The notes: a model not told the origin generated them from the letters alone. Counted from the stretch's first letter, positions 9,559-18,605 are shown. The stretch is 32,457 nt of DNA from Helicobacter didelphidarum (GCF_003364195.1 NZ_NXLQ01000023.1:1-32457), one strand, 5' to 3'. Program-made: numbers and translations.

Positions 9559-11355
9559 ATGCAAAATAATATACGAAATTTCTCAATTATAGCACACATA
9601 GACCATGGAAAAAGCACAATAGCAGATTGTCTCTTACAAACTTGTGGTAGTGTTGCATCGCGTGAAGTAAGTGCACAGATGATGGACACTATGGATATAG
9701 AAAAAGAAAGAGGTATCACAATCAAAGCACAGAGTGCAAGACTTATCTATCATAATGCGAAGCATGAAAAGTATATTCTAAATCTTATTGATACTCCTGG
9801 TCATGTGGATTTTAGTTATGAGGTTTCACGATCTTTAAAGTCCTGTGAGGGTGCTTTATTGGTTGTTGATGCAAGTCAAGGCATACAAGCACAGACTATT
9901 GCGAATGTTTATATTGCACTTGAAAATAATCTTGAGATTATCCCCGTAATTAATAAGATTGATTTGCCTGCGGCAAATCCAGATTCTGTAAAACAAGAGA
10001 TAGAAGAAGTGTTGGGACTTGATTGTTCTGAAGCAATTCTAGTAAGTGCAAAAACAAAACAAGGCATAGATGATTTATTGGAAGCAATCGTTGCGAGGAT
10101 TCCTGCTCCAAAAATTGATAATACCCAACCTTTAAAAGCCCTTGTGTATGACTCATGGTTTGATAATTATTTGGGTGCATTGGGTCTTATTCGTATCATG
10201 GAAGGAGAGATAAAAAAGGGTAATATGGTAAAAACTATGAGTGCAGATAAGTCTTATCAGGTATTGGGATTAGAATATCCGCATCCACTTCACAAAGAGC
10301 CTACAAATATACTAAAAAGTGGTGAGATTGGAATCTTAAATCTTGGGTTAAAAAGTGTTACAGACATTGCTGTGGGTGATACGATTACGGCATTGGAAAA
10401 TCCAACAAAAGAAGCTATCGAGGGTTTTATGCCTGTCAAACCTTTTGTTTTTGCAGGAATCTATCCCCTTGATACTGACAGATTTGAGGATCTTCGCGAT
10501 GCATTGAAAAAATTAAAACTTAATGATTCTGCTTTGCAGTTTGAACCAGAAAGTAGCATAGCACTTGGTTTTGGTTTTCGTGTTGGTTTTTTGGGGTTAT
10601 TACATATGGAAGTGGTCAAAGAAAGATTGGAACGCGAGTTTGGATTGGATCTTATTGCATCTGCACCAACAGTTGTTTATGAGGTGGGTTTAACTGATGG
10701 GGGTATAGTTTTAGTGCAAAATCCTAGTGAACTGCCACCAGAACAAACAATATCTTATATCAAAGAGCCATTTGTGCGAGCAAGTATTATCACACCTAGT
10801 GAGTTTTTGGGCAATGTAATTACTTTATTAAATAATAAACGCGGAGTCCAAGAAAATATGGAATATTTAAATCAAGATCGCGTTATGCTTACTTACGCAT
10901 TACCAAGCAATGAGATTATTATGGACTTTTATGATAAATTAAAAAGTCAAACAAAAGGTTATGCGAGTTTTGATTATGAGCCTATTGGTTATCGCAATGG
11001 GAATCTTATTAAACTTGATGTACGTGTTGCAGGAGAAGTTGTTGATGCACTTAGCGTGATTATTGATAAATCTAAGAGCTATGAGCGAGGGAAAGCTCTT
11101 GTTTCACAAATGAAAGAAATTATTCCACGACAACTTTTTGAGGTTGCTATCCAAGCAAGCGTTGGGAATAAAATTATTGCAAGGGAAACAGTTAAATCAA
11201 TGGGAAAAAATGTAACTGCAAAATGTTATGGTGGCGATATTACACGCAAACGCAAATTACTAGAAAAGCAAAAAGAAGGCAAGAAGCGTCTTAAGGCTAT
11301 CGGCAAGGTAGAAATCCCACAAGAAGCATTCTTAGCTGTGCTTAAGATTGATTGA
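9559..11355 (+). CDS. lepA: Elongation factor 4 (LepA)
   Basis: This 598-residue ribosome-binding GTPase acts as a back-translocation or ribosome-maturation factor. The open frame begins 17 codons earlier, but the ATG at 9559 has AGGAG 5 bases upstream, and the resulting protein starts [20 protein letters not shown], as usual for LepA. G motifs are seen in order: [22 protein letters not shown] and SAK. The LepA-specific C-terminal end [17 protein letters not shown]-like segment is present near the end, here as [16 protein letters not shown]. Family-typical length; intact. It is transcribed alone on plus, diverging from thiG-xerH. It marks the last clearly housekeeping gene before the glycan island. 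Confidence 0.97.
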   Translation: MQNNIRNFSIIAHIDHGKSTIADCLLQTCGSVASREVSAQMMDTMDIEKERGITIKAQSARLIYHNAKHEKYILNLIDTPGHVDFSYEVSRSLKSCEGALLVVDASQGIQAQTIANVYIALENNLEIIPVINKIDLPAANPDSVKQEIEEVLGLDCSEAILVSAKTKQGIDDLLEAIVARIPAPKIDNTQPLKALVYDSWFDNYLGALGLIRIMEGEIKKGNMVKTMSADKSYQVLGLEYPHPLHKEPTNILKSGEIGILNLGLKSVTDIAVGDTITALENPTKEAIEGFMPVKPFVFAGIYPLDTDRFEDLRDALKKLKLNDSALQFEPESSIALGFGFRVGFLGLLHMEVVKERLEREFGLDLIASAPTVVYEVGLTDGGIVLVQNPSELPPEQTISYIKEPFVRASIITPSEFLGNVITLLNNKRGVQENMEYLNQDRVMLTYALPSNEIIMDFYDKLKSQTKGYASFDYEPIGYRNGNLIKLDVRVAGEVVDALSVIIDKSKSYERGKALVSQMKEIIPRQLFEVAIQASVGNKIIARETVKSMGKNVTAKCYGGDITRKRKLLEKQKEGKKRLKAIGKVEIPQEAFLAVLKID

Positions 11356-11368
11356 GGCTTTGGTAAAA

Positions 11369-11815
11369 ATGATTGATAGGCAAAAGAGTTTTTCTAATTT
11401 TCTAGAATTTGGAAATACAGCAAGACTAAATTCCAAATATTCCCAATAAAGATTTTGTGAAAAAAGATTACATTAAGAAAGAAGTATCAGGATTAAAATC
11501 TAAAGAGTCTTTTAAAATACATGAAGCTCTAGAGAATCTTCCCTCATCCCCCAGAATCTCAACAAGTTTTTTTTATTTTTCATATTATGGACGATGGTAT
11601 TTCGCAAGATAATTGAGGGAGATTAAAAAATTTTAGAATCTAGCCTCAATGTAAGTTTTAGAAAAGATTTTTATAATAAGATTCAACCACCAATTACTAT
11701 ACAGATATATAAAATCAATACTCAAGAGTTTAATCATCAGGGAAGTGGGGGTTTTGATGAAGCGCAAAGTTATAGCACATATTCTTGCTTGCTGATTGAT
11801 AGAGTGTTACCATAA
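11369..11815 (+). pseudogene. Decayed gene remnant downstream of lepA
   Basis: Coding-like pieces sit in successive frames with stops between them. They are: a start MIDRQKSFSNFLEFGNTARL at 11369; a frame-shifted piece beginning PNIPNKDFVKKDY near 11436; and a longer open stretch from about 11638 with SLNVSFRKDFYNKIQPPIT, ending HQGSGGFDEAQ and a stop at 11815. The composition reads like protein in each piece, which fits a gene broken by frameshifts and a nonsense change. I do not recognise the original family. It may also be unrelated non-coding DNA with chance open frames. It lies at the left border of the glycan island, where gene wreckage from past exchange would be expected. Confidence 0.45.
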
Positions 11816-11876
11816 GATAAACATTGGCTTTTTTTGTTTTTAAAATTATATAAAGCTTGTAAAATAATGCAAATTG

Positions 11877-11885
11877 TGTTAAAAT
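11877..11885 (+). promoter_or_regulatory. Candidate extended -10 promoter of the aminotransferase gene
   Basis: TGTTAAAAT resembles an extended -10 box with one change. It lies 33 bases before the GTG start of the sugar aminotransferase. Confidence 0.35.
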
Positions 11886-11918
11886 TCCTCATTCTATGTA
11901 AGCTCTAGGACGTAAAAA

Positions 11919-12992
11919 GTGCAAATCAATGTCAGTAAACCATACTTACCCGATATAAAGAAATACAATGCGTATTTGGAGAGAATCTGGAAAAGTAGCT
12001 ATTTGACAAATTTTGGACCACTTAGTCAAGAGCTAGAATCTCGTCTCTGTGAGTATCTTGGTGTATCACATCTCTTGCTTGTTGGTAATGGCACGTTAGC
12101 ATTGCAAATCGCTTTTAAGGTGCTAGGGTTAAAGGCGGGTGATGAGGTTATCACTACACCATTTTCGTTTGTCGCGACGACAAATACGCTTGCTTGGGAG
12201 AAGCTTAAAATCTCATTTTGTGATATTGATGACAAAAGCTTTTGTATTGATACAAGCAAGATTTCTAGGCTTATCACTCCACAAACTAGGGCGATTTTGC
12301 CTGTGCATGTTTTTGGTAACGCCTGCGATGTCAAGACATTGGAGAATATAGCAGATTCACATAAACTCAAGCTTATCTACGACGCTGCACACGCCTTTGG
12401 TGTAAAATATGGAGGTAAGAGTATCTTTACATATGGGGATATTGCGACAATCAGCTTCCATGCGACAAAAATATTTCATTCCGTAGAGGGTGGGGCGATT
12501 ATCTTTGAAGATAAAAATCTGCTTGATGAAGCAAAGTCGATGATTAATTTTGGATTAAAAGAGAATATGCCAAATATACTTGGGATTAATGCAAAAAATA
12601 GTGAATTTCACGCTGCTATGGGATTATGTGTGCTTGATGATATAGAATACATTATGCAGGAGAGGGGGCGGATTTGGGAGTATTATTATGAAAAATTAAA
12701 AAATTATTATGCCTTACAAGACCTTTCGACAAATAGCACAAATAACTTTCATTATTTCCCTATTTTGTTTGAGACCGAATCTTCTATGCTTACAGTAATC
12801 AAGATTCTAAACGAAAATAAAATATTCCCGCGAAGATATTTCTATCCGAGCCTCGATACACTAAGCTTTTATCATAATTTGAAGCAGTGTCCGATAAGTC
12901 AAGATATAGCAAGTAGAATCTTGTGCCTACCGATATATGTGGGATTAAGTCGAAAAGAACAAGATATGATCATAAAACACCTCGTAAAATAG
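11919..12992 (+). CDS. DegT/DnrJ/EryC1-type sugar aminotransferase
   Basis: This 357-residue PLP enzyme should transfer an amino group to a nucleotide-linked keto sugar for a surface glycan. Visible features are the cofactor-site VGNGTLALQ (around 55-63), TTPFSFVATTN (79-89), YDAAHAFG with the PLP-pairing D155, and the Schiff-base lysine K184 in SFHATKIFHSVEGG. The N-terminus MQINVSKPYLPD matches the FdtB/QdtB/WecE-like subgroup acting on dTDP-4-keto-6-deoxy or dTDP-3-keto sugars. That assignment is inference, supported by rmlA and rmlB in the same island. The start is a GTG preceded by AGGA about 8 bases away. The glycosyltransferase gene follows within 10 bases. Confidence 0.88.
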   Translation: MQINVSKPYLPDIKKYNAYLERIWKSSYLTNFGPLSQELESRLCEYLGVSHLLLVGNGTLALQIAFKVLGLKAGDEVITTPFSFVATTNTLAWEKLKISFCDIDDKSFCIDTSKISRLITPQTRAILPVHVFGNACDVKTLENIADSHKLKLIYDAAHAFGVKYGGKSIFTYGDIATISFHATKIFHSVEGGAIIFEDKNLLDEAKSMINFGLKENMPNILGINAKNSEFHAAMGLCVLDDIEYIMQERGRIWEYYYEKLKNYYALQDLSTNSTNNFHYFPILFETESSMLTVIKILNENKIFPRRYFYPSLDTLSFYHNLKQCPISQDIASRILCLPIYVGLSRKEQDMIIKHLVK

Positions 12993-13000
12993 GAGAAAAT

Positions 13001-14032
13001 ATGTATCACAAAAGTCAAGATGAGATTATGCAACATTGGGATAAAAGTATCGAGAAACCTCTGTGTAGTGTGCTTTGTATCACTTATAATCATAAAAATT
13101 TTATCGCTCAAGCTTTAGATAGTATGCTCGAGCAAGAGACGGATTTCCCATTTGATATTATCATTCACGATGATTGCTCAACTGATGGCACAGATACAAT
13201 CATCAAAGAATATGAGGCGAAATATCCAAAGATTATCAAAGCCTTATATGAGGAGGAAAATCAATATTCCAAAAGAGAAAATGGTAATAATTTTTTGGGG
13301 ATTATGCACAAAATGGCAGCGAAATATATCGCATTGTGTGAGGGAGATGATTATTGGAATGACCCAAAGAAGATCCAAATCCAAGTGGATTTTTTAGAAT
13401 CTCATCAAGAATATGTGCTGTGCTATCATGATTGTGATGTGCTTGATAATGATAAACTTATGCCAGGAGATTATCATAAACAAGATGGTAGTGGAGAAAT
13501 GATGCAAAAATTTCATTTATGTATTCCTACAAGATGTGCTTGTTATCGTAACGTAATAGATTATTTTGATTTGAATGTAGCAGATTCTATACAAAAAATT
13601 ATAAATGGCGATATTTTTGTTTGGAGTTTGCTCGGAAAATATGGCAATGCTAAATATCTCTCTCAAATTAAGCCAGCGATATATAGACTTCATGATGGTG
13701 GAGTATGGTCAAGCTTAAAAGTACAAGAAAGATATGCAAATGAAGTCAAAACTTTTTTTTATATTGCTGAATATTATCGTAATAAAGGGGATTCTAACCT
13801 TAGCAATTATATAATGATATTGGCTATGAAGAGTTTTCTTGTAGCAAATAATATTCAATTAAATATGAAAGATTTTTCAAAAGCTATCCGTATCTTACTC
13901 AATCACACAAATAAAAATGGGAGAATCTCTTACAAACTTATCATTGCTCTCATCTTTCCAAAAATTTATTATGTTTTAGATTCTGTTATTAAATCTACTA
14001 GAGATTGGTTGAGGAAGAAAAGGAGAAAATAG
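13001..14032 (+). CDS. Family 2 glycosyltransferase
   Basis: This 343-residue GT-A glycosyltransferase probably acts on the cytoplasmic face in lipopolysaccharide or capsule assembly. The open frame runs back into the aminotransferase gene, but the ATG at 13001 has AGGAG 5 bases ahead and gives a normal N-terminus. The core begins LCSVLCITYN (about 21-30), followed by IIIHDDCSTDGT (D57, D58) and the nucleotide-sugar motif LCEGDDYWNDP (D116, D117). The C-terminus ends in a basic stretch that could touch the membrane. Donor and acceptor cannot be read from the sequence. The short gap to the aminotransferase suggests one transcript, in which that enzyme may help make the sugar transferred here. 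Confidence 0.88.
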   Translation: MYHKSQDEIMQHWDKSIEKPLCSVLCITYNHKNFIAQALDSMLEQETDFPFDIIIHDDCSTDGTDTIIKEYEAKYPKIIKALYEEENQYSKRENGNNFLGIMHKMAAKYIALCEGDDYWNDPKKIQIQVDFLESHQEYVLCYHDCDVLDNDKLMPGDYHKQDGSGEMMQKFHLCIPTRCACYRNVIDYFDLNVADSIQKIINGDIFVWSLLGKYGNAKYLSQIKPAIYRLHDGGVWSSLKVQERYANEVKTFFYIAEYYRNKGDSNLSNYIMILAMKSFLVANNIQLNMKDFSKAIRILLNHTNKNGRISYKLIIALIFPKIYYVLDSVIKSTRDWLRKKRRK

Positions 14033-14509
14033 TTACATAGCGGGTCTTATCCAAACCTATATTTAGTTCATATAAGAAATATATTCGCCAAATACACCTT
14101 TTTATCATTATTTTGCAGATGAAGAAATTTTCAAGTTTATCCTGTTCTACAACAGAAGAATATAATATTAATCAATTAAAAAAACAAATTTATGTGGTAT
14201 TTGCATGTTACAAAAGAGATTTTAAAGGAATGATGAAAATCTTTGATATAAAAGATTTTAATTTAGAGCCGATGAGATATGAGGATTCTCTACATAATAG
14301 GAATCTTATTTTAAATCTATATAGTAAAGAAAATCAAATCAAAAATCAACAGAGCTTTTATAGTTAGATTGAAAGAAAAACTGGAAAAATATTTTTTAAA
14401 GATGAATAAAAAGTAAAGCCTTATTGATACGAAATACCTTTTTATAAATACTCATCATCATACATTCTTGTTGATTGTTGTGTAGAATCTTTAGAGAGAA
14501 TAATGAGTG
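14033..14509. other. Degenerate stretch with a short orphan frame
   Basis: No intact gene is convincing here. On plus, 14119-14367 is open for 82 codons from an ATG (VVFACYKRDFKGMMKIF and MRYEDSLHNRN within it), but it has no ribosome-binding site and I do not recognise the product. Just before it, another frame reads HSGSYPNLYLVHIRNIFAKY and then stops. The pieces look like the wreck of a glycan-island gene. This lies between two convergent transcription units, so it may also contain their ends. Confidence 0.4.
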
Positions 14510-14635
14510 CTAATATTTTTCTCCACATATCTCTATTGCCAATTCATCCCCCCCCCCATTAATACACTCATAATTGATATAAGAATCATCAAAGCTATAA
14601 TCAATGATTGATAGAGCATCACTAACTTTTATGTA
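14510..14635 (-). pseudogene. Cut-off 3' part of the DUF1796-like gene, with G10 tract
   Basis: Directly after the TAG at 14636-14638 the same reading frame stays open for another 41 codons to a TAG at 14510. It encodes VSDALSIIDYSFDDSYINYE and then a triple-Gly stretch. That text reads like the natural end of the upstream gene, so the TAG is probably a nonsense mutation. The triple Gly is encoded by a run of ten G (C10 on plus, 14548-14557), a length known to slip in Helicobacter and Campylobacter surface genes. One added or one lost G ends the frame within a few codons. Confidence 0.55.
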
Positions 14636-15247
14636 CTACCTTTGCAATTTTTGCTCCGGGATATGTCGTAAGTTTAGAAGGGTGTAGTTTGCGTTATGAT
14701 AACTTTGCATTGTGATAAGAAAATCCCTAAAAGCTTGCACATCAAATTCTCTTGCACTCACAAATAAAATATGTTGAGCATTCTTTATAGCAGATTTCAT
14801 TCGCTCAAATCGCCTTTTCATCGTAGAAATAAAGAGTGGATATTGCACTTGAATATCTTTATCTTTTGGAAATGCGTGGATTGATACCATAGTATTTTTA
14901 GAATCCACAATATAGCGACAATTATTCCCTGTATTTTGCGTGGTGTCTTCGTAAAAGTTCTCAAAAAAACCACTAAAATTATATTGAAACATCAAAGTGA
15001 CATCATTAAGTTCATAATGTTTCATCCAATCAATCGGAGTGGCAAATCTCCTAAGTCTGCTTTCTTGGAGATGAAATGCTGGCTTACAGGCATCACCCAC
15101 GCTCAATACTAAGTCAGTAAAGATGAGTTCATCTTTATGAATCTTACGATAGAAAAGGATTGAGATAAGATTTAACATACCATTAAGATTGAGGTAGCAA
15201 ATTCTTCTTAATTTCCTACGCAATTTTTTATGAGGGATAATAATCAC
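14636..15247 (-). CDS. DUF1796-type putative cysteine peptidase-like protein, truncated
   Basis: The 203-residue product resembles the DUF1796 family (described as papain-like cysteine peptidases), common in surface-polysaccharide loci. I see SVGDACKPAFHLQ with C54, the RRFATPIDWM segment (66-75) and VSIHAF with H124, the expected Cys and His region. MKRRFERMKSAI and the LLNLRHIPE strand follow. The start is a GTG with no good ribosome-binding site; a stop lies a few codons upstream, so a longer N-terminus is impossible. The gene ends at a TAG, but the frame resumes immediately downstream, so the protein is probably shortened by about 40 residues. The family call is from memory of motif patterns, and the biological role is not established. 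Confidence 0.6.
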   Translation of the reverse strand: MIIIPHKKLRRKLRRICYLNLNGMLNLISILFYRKIHKDELIFTDLVLSVGDACKPAFHLQESRLRRFATPIDWMKHYELNDVTLMFQYNFSGFFENFYEDTTQNTGNNCRYIVDSKNTMVSIHAFPKDKDIQVQYPLFISTMKRRFERMKSAIKNAQHILFVSAREFDVQAFRDFLITMQSYHNANYTLLNLRHIPEQKLQR

Positions 15248-15345
15248 TATCTTGCTAAATTACCATAATATCTTGCTTTGGAAAAATTGTGGCGTATTCA
15301 TAAAAAATTTAAGAATTTGTTTGATTTTTTGCGTTGTAATTCTCA

Positions 15346-16374
15346 TCACAAAAACTCCTTATTTGTTATATCAAGGCTTAATTTATCAAGCGTCCTATTG
15401 AAGCTATCATTGCGGCAGAGTATCGGGCATTTGGAGCAATCAATATTGTTATATACTTCTTTGATACGTGCTCCACGCCAAATCTCTTCCAAGCTTTGTT
15501 CCCTCAAATCCCCTAAAAAGTGCTTATCACTTTGCCTATAATGCAAGCACGCCCACACTTTGAAGTCCGCACTAATCACGGTGCTAAAAAACATACCATG
15601 ACATTTATCATAGCCTCGCTCGCTATTTTGTGTTAAGCCTACCATTTCCTTGTATTTTTGGTAGCTTGCTACGATTTTGAAATGCTCATCTTCGTATTTC
15701 GCCTTGAGTTCATCAAGTTTGGGAATAATATCAAGTGTATCACCGGTAAATGGACGGAATTGTGCGAAATCAGCACCTCTATCCTTGACAAGTTTCACAA
15801 AAGATTCCATATCATTTTGTGTGATAGAGCTTGTGAGGAATCCCACGCCAAAGCTTATTTTGCTTCCCAATCTCTGCTTTGTTTTTGCGAAATTCTCTAT
15901 ATTTTGGAGCGTTTTACTAAAATGACTTTCTTTCATTCCGTGAATCTTGAGATACATTTCAGGGCTTCCCGCATCAAGTGAGATTCTGAAATACTCCAGA
16001 TTCTCTGCAATAATTTCGTTAAGATTCTCTTTGAGATTCATACCATGTGAATTTAATCCTATATTTTGCCCTGCATTTTTGAGGAGTTTGATGGCGTATT
16101 CAAAATGAGGAGAGCAAGTGGGCTCGCCACCACCGCTTAAAATGACACCTTTATTATCCATTGATTTAAGATTTTCTACCACAGACTCGACTTGTTTTTT
16201 GCTTAGTTCGGCATTATTTTCGTTATTGCCACAGCAGCCCGGACATCGATGATTGCATTTATTAGTGAGGTCTAGTTCTGTTACGATAAGTGTCTTGTGA
16301 GCATTGAAAAAATAGTCGAGTTTATTTGTATATTGCAGTATTTTTTCGCTTGAATTGAAATTATTGATTTTCAT
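15346..16374 (-). CDS. Radical SAM protein with SPASM-like C-terminus
   Basis: This 342-residue protein has the SAM-cleaving cluster motif C40-x3-C44-x2-C47 in LTNKCNHRCPGCCGN and the SAM-binding GGGEP at 81-85. Five further cysteines near the end (C258, C276, C313, C316, C320, in CLHYR and CSKCPILC) fit a SPASM or twitch auxiliary iron-sulfur domain, with the usual LGDLREQSLEEIWRG before them. Such proteins often sit in polysaccharide gene clusters, but the substrate is not predictable. The ATG has AAAGG 7 bases upstream. The gene follows rmlB and precedes the DUF1796-like gene on the same strand. The start codon lies inside a frame that an altered rmlB G tract would read through. Confidence 0.85.
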   Translation of the reverse strand: MKINNFNSSEKILQYTNKLDYFFNAHKTLIVTELDLTNKCNHRCPGCCGNNENNAELSKKQVESVVENLKSMDNKGVILSGGGEPTCSPHFEYAIKLLKNAGQNIGLNSHGMNLKENLNEIIAENLEYFRISLDAGSPEMYLKIHGMKESHFSKTLQNIENFAKTKQRLGSKISFGVGFLTSSITQNDMESFVKLVKDRGADFAQFRPFTGDTLDIIPKLDELKAKYEDEHFKIVASYQKYKEMVGLTQNSERGYDKCHGMFFSTVISADFKVWACLHYRQSDKHFLGDLREQSLEEIWRGARIKEVYNNIDCSKCPILCRNDSFNRTLDKLSLDITNKEFL

Positions 16375-16547
16375 GGTTTTGCCTTTTGTGTAAGATTGAG
16401 CGATAATTTAAAAAGTAGAGAGAAAGAAGTAAATACAATATTTGCTGAAAGAAGAAAATTTGAGCAATAAATATAAAGAAGAATTTTTGATTTTTGAGGT
16501 ATTTAGAGAGATAGAAAAGTATAGAGATAAATATTATTGTATGTAGC

Positions 16548-17690
16548 TTACCCCACCCCCCCCCTATATTTATTGCAATAATAATCAATAGTTGTGTTAA
16601 GATTTGTTGCGAAATTACTTACTATATTAAAATGTAAAGTTTCGCGAATCTTCTTTGCATCTATTGCATATCGTTTATCGTGTCCAGCCCTGTCACTCAC
16701 GAAGCGAATCTGCTCTTTATATGAGTGAGATTGTGGAATCTTGCTATCTAAAATCTCACATATTTTTATCGCGATTTCAAGATTTTTATGTTCCTCATTT
16801 GCTCCAATGCAAAATGTATTAAAAAATCCTTGAGAATGTTGCGGTGTATTTTGTAGTGAATTTCCTAATTTTTGTGAATCTAAAAGATTTCGCGAATTTC
16901 CTTTTGTTCGCACTTCATGTAAGGCATATTTGAATACCGCTTCGATTCCCCTGCAGTGGTCGCCTACAAAGAGCCAATCACGCACATTTTTACCGTCGCC
17001 ATAGATGGGTATTTCGTGTCCATTTAAGGCATTGCGGATAATCGTAGGGATAAGTTTCTCATCGTGCTGATGTGGTCCGTAATTATTTGAGCAGTTCGTA
17101 ATCACGCAATTCAGCCCATAAGTATGTGTATAGCTCCTTACAAGCATATCACTGCTTGCTTTTGAGGCAGAGTAGGGCGAGTTCGGCACATAAGGCGAAG
17201 TTTCGCTAAAATAACCGCTCTCCCCCAAACTTCCAAAAACTTCATCGGTGCTGATATGATGAAAGAGGGCGTCCTCAAAACCTTCTTTTTGCACAAAAGG
17301 CGAAGCAAACCAGAATCTATATGCGGTGTGGAGTAGCTGAAAAGTGCCTTGTATGTTCGTCTTGATAAAAATATCAGGCGAGGCGATAGAATTATCCACA
17401 TGAGATTCTGCTGCGAAATGTATCACGCTATCAATCTTGTGTGTATCAAAAATACGCTCTAAGAGATTCGTATCGCAAATATCGCCTTGTATAAATGTGT
17501 AGTTTGGGTGGTTTGCCATAGACTTGAGATTATCCAAACTCCCGGCATAAGTGAGTAAATCAAGATTGATGATATTATCTTGCGGATTATTATGGATATA
17601 CAGTGGGATAAAATTACTCCCGATAAATCCCGCACCACCGGTTACGAGGATATTTCTTGCTTTGTTTGTGGTATGTTGTGAATGCTTCAT
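16548..17690 (-). CDS. rmlB: dTDP-glucose 4,6-dehydratase RmlB, with G9 tract at its end
   Basis: This 380-residue short-chain dehydrogenase-type enzyme converts dTDP-glucose to dTDP-4-keto-6-deoxyglucose. It shows the NAD motif VTGGAGFIGSNF, HFAAESHVDNSI, the catalytic STDEVFG, YSASKASSD (Tyr and Lys) and RDWLFVGDHC. An extra Q/N-rich stretch of about 30 residues lies near 275-305. The end is odd. After TIDYYCNKYR the last codons are a run of nine G (16556-16564) giving GGVG and a stop, instead of the usual Trp-rich family C-terminus. A one-base deletion there would extend the protein by about 60 residues. rmlA ends 9 bases upstream. No rmlC or rmlD is nearby. GC content is higher than in flanking genes. 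Confidence 0.93.
   Translation of the reverse strand: MKHSQHTTNKARNILVTGGAGFIGSNFIPLYIHNNPQDNIINLDLLTYAGSLDNLKSMANHPNYTFIQGDICDTNLLERIFDTHKIDSVIHFAAESHVDNSIASPDIFIKTNIQGTFQLLHTAYRFWFASPFVQKEGFEDALFHHISTDEVFGSLGESGYFSETSPYVPNSPYSASKASSDMLVRSYTHTYGLNCVITNCSNNYGPHQHDEKLIPTIIRNALNGHEIPIYGDGKNVRDWLFVGDHCRGIEAVFKYALHEVRTKGNSRNLLDSQKLGNSLQNTPQHSQGFFNTFCIGANEEHKNLEIAIKICEILDSKIPQSHSYKEQIRFVSDRAGHDKRYAIDAKKIRETLHFNIVSNFATNLNTTIDYYCNKYRGGVG
16556..16564. repeat. C9/G9 homopolymer inside the rmlB 3' end
   Basis: Nine consecutive C on plus (G on the coding minus strand), preceded by a CCCCA on the same strand. Length and position near the end of a surface-glycan gene fit a slipped-strand phase-variation tract. 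Confidence 0.7.
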
Positions 17691-17699
17691 TGTATCGAC

Positions 17700-18572
17700 T
17701 CACTTTTGGAGGAGTTGGGTGAGATATTCACCATAGCTATTTTTGCTAAGGAGTGTAGCCCTCTGTGCCACGATATCTTCGCTAATCCAGCCATTATTGA
17801 GGGCGATTTCTTCCAGACAAGCGATTTTGTATCCCTGTCTTAACTCAATAGTTTGCACGAAGCTCCCCGCTTCGATAAGGCTATCGTGCGTGCCGGTATC
17901 AAGCCAAGTGAATCCACGACCGAGATTCTGTGCTTTGAGTCTATTTTGCTTAAGATAGGCGAGATTGACATCGGTTATCTCTAGCTCACCCCTCGCACTT
18001 GGACTGATGTCTTTAGCGATATGAATCGCACTATTATCGTAGAAATATAGCCCTGTCGCTGCGTAATTACTTTTTGGCTCGTTTGGTTTCTCCTCGATAC
18101 TTAGCACATTGCCCTTGCTATCCATTTCAACCACTCCAAAAGCCTTTGGATTTTTCACATGGTAGCTAAATATCGTAGCAAAACCCTCTGTGGTATTTTG
18201 CTTTGCAGATTCTAGCATTGGCGATAAGCCTTGCCCGTAAAAAATATTATCGCCCAATATGAGGCAAATCGTATCACTGTCAATAAAACTCTCCGCGAGG
18301 ATAAGCCCTTGTGCTAAGCCCTCTGGCTTGTCTTGCACACAATAATCTATCTCCATACCGAGCCATTTGCCATTGGCAAAAAGCGTTTCAAACTTCGATA
18401 TATCCTTAGGCGTGGAGATGATGAGGACTTCGCGAATCTTTGCGAGCATAAGCACGGATAGTGGATAGTAAATCATAGGCTTGTCATAGACAGGGAGGAG
18501 TTGTTTGCAGAGTGCTAGAGTGCTTGGGTAAAGCCTCGTGCCACTTCCACCCGCCAAGATAATACCTTTCAT
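17700..18572 (-). CDS. rmlA: Glucose-1-phosphate thymidylyltransferase RmlA
   Basis: This 290-residue nucleotidyltransferase makes dTDP-glucose from glucose 1-phosphate and dTTP, the first step of the dTDP-deoxysugar route. The N-terminal signature is MKGIILAGGSGTRLYPSTLA, then KQLLPVYDKPMIYYPLS, the metal-site GDNIFYGQGL and the glucose-binding EEKPNEPKS and TWLDTGTHDSL segments. The length is standard. The ATG is preceded by AGGA, with an extended -10 box about 35 bases upstream. It leads the minus-strand unit rmlA-rmlB-radical SAM-DUF1796. A hand count of one 60-base line inside it gave 45 per cent GC, against 33 per cent for a guaB line, which suggests acquisition from another source. Confidence 0.96.
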   Translation of the reverse strand: MKGIILAGGSGTRLYPSTLALCKQLLPVYDKPMIYYPLSVLMLAKIREVLIISTPKDISKFETLFANGKWLGMEIDYCVQDKPEGLAQGLILAESFIDSDTICLILGDNIFYGQGLSPMLESAKQNTTEGFATIFSYHVKNPKAFGVVEMDSKGNVLSIEEKPNEPKSNYAATGLYFYDNSAIHIAKDISPSARGELEITDVNLAYLKQNRLKAQNLGRGFTWLDTGTHDSLIEAGSFVQTIELRQGYKIACLEEIALNNGWISEDIVAQRATLLSKNSYGEYLTQLLQK

Positions 18573-18605
18573 AATGCTTCCTGAAAAGAAAAATTTAAAC
18601 TTAGA

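Noticed and set aside
12923-13000. Extended N-terminus of the GT2 glycosyltransferase inside the aminotransferase gene
   Set aside because: The ATG at 13001 has a good AGGAG and gives a normal family N-terminus; the extra residues are basic and unlike the family.
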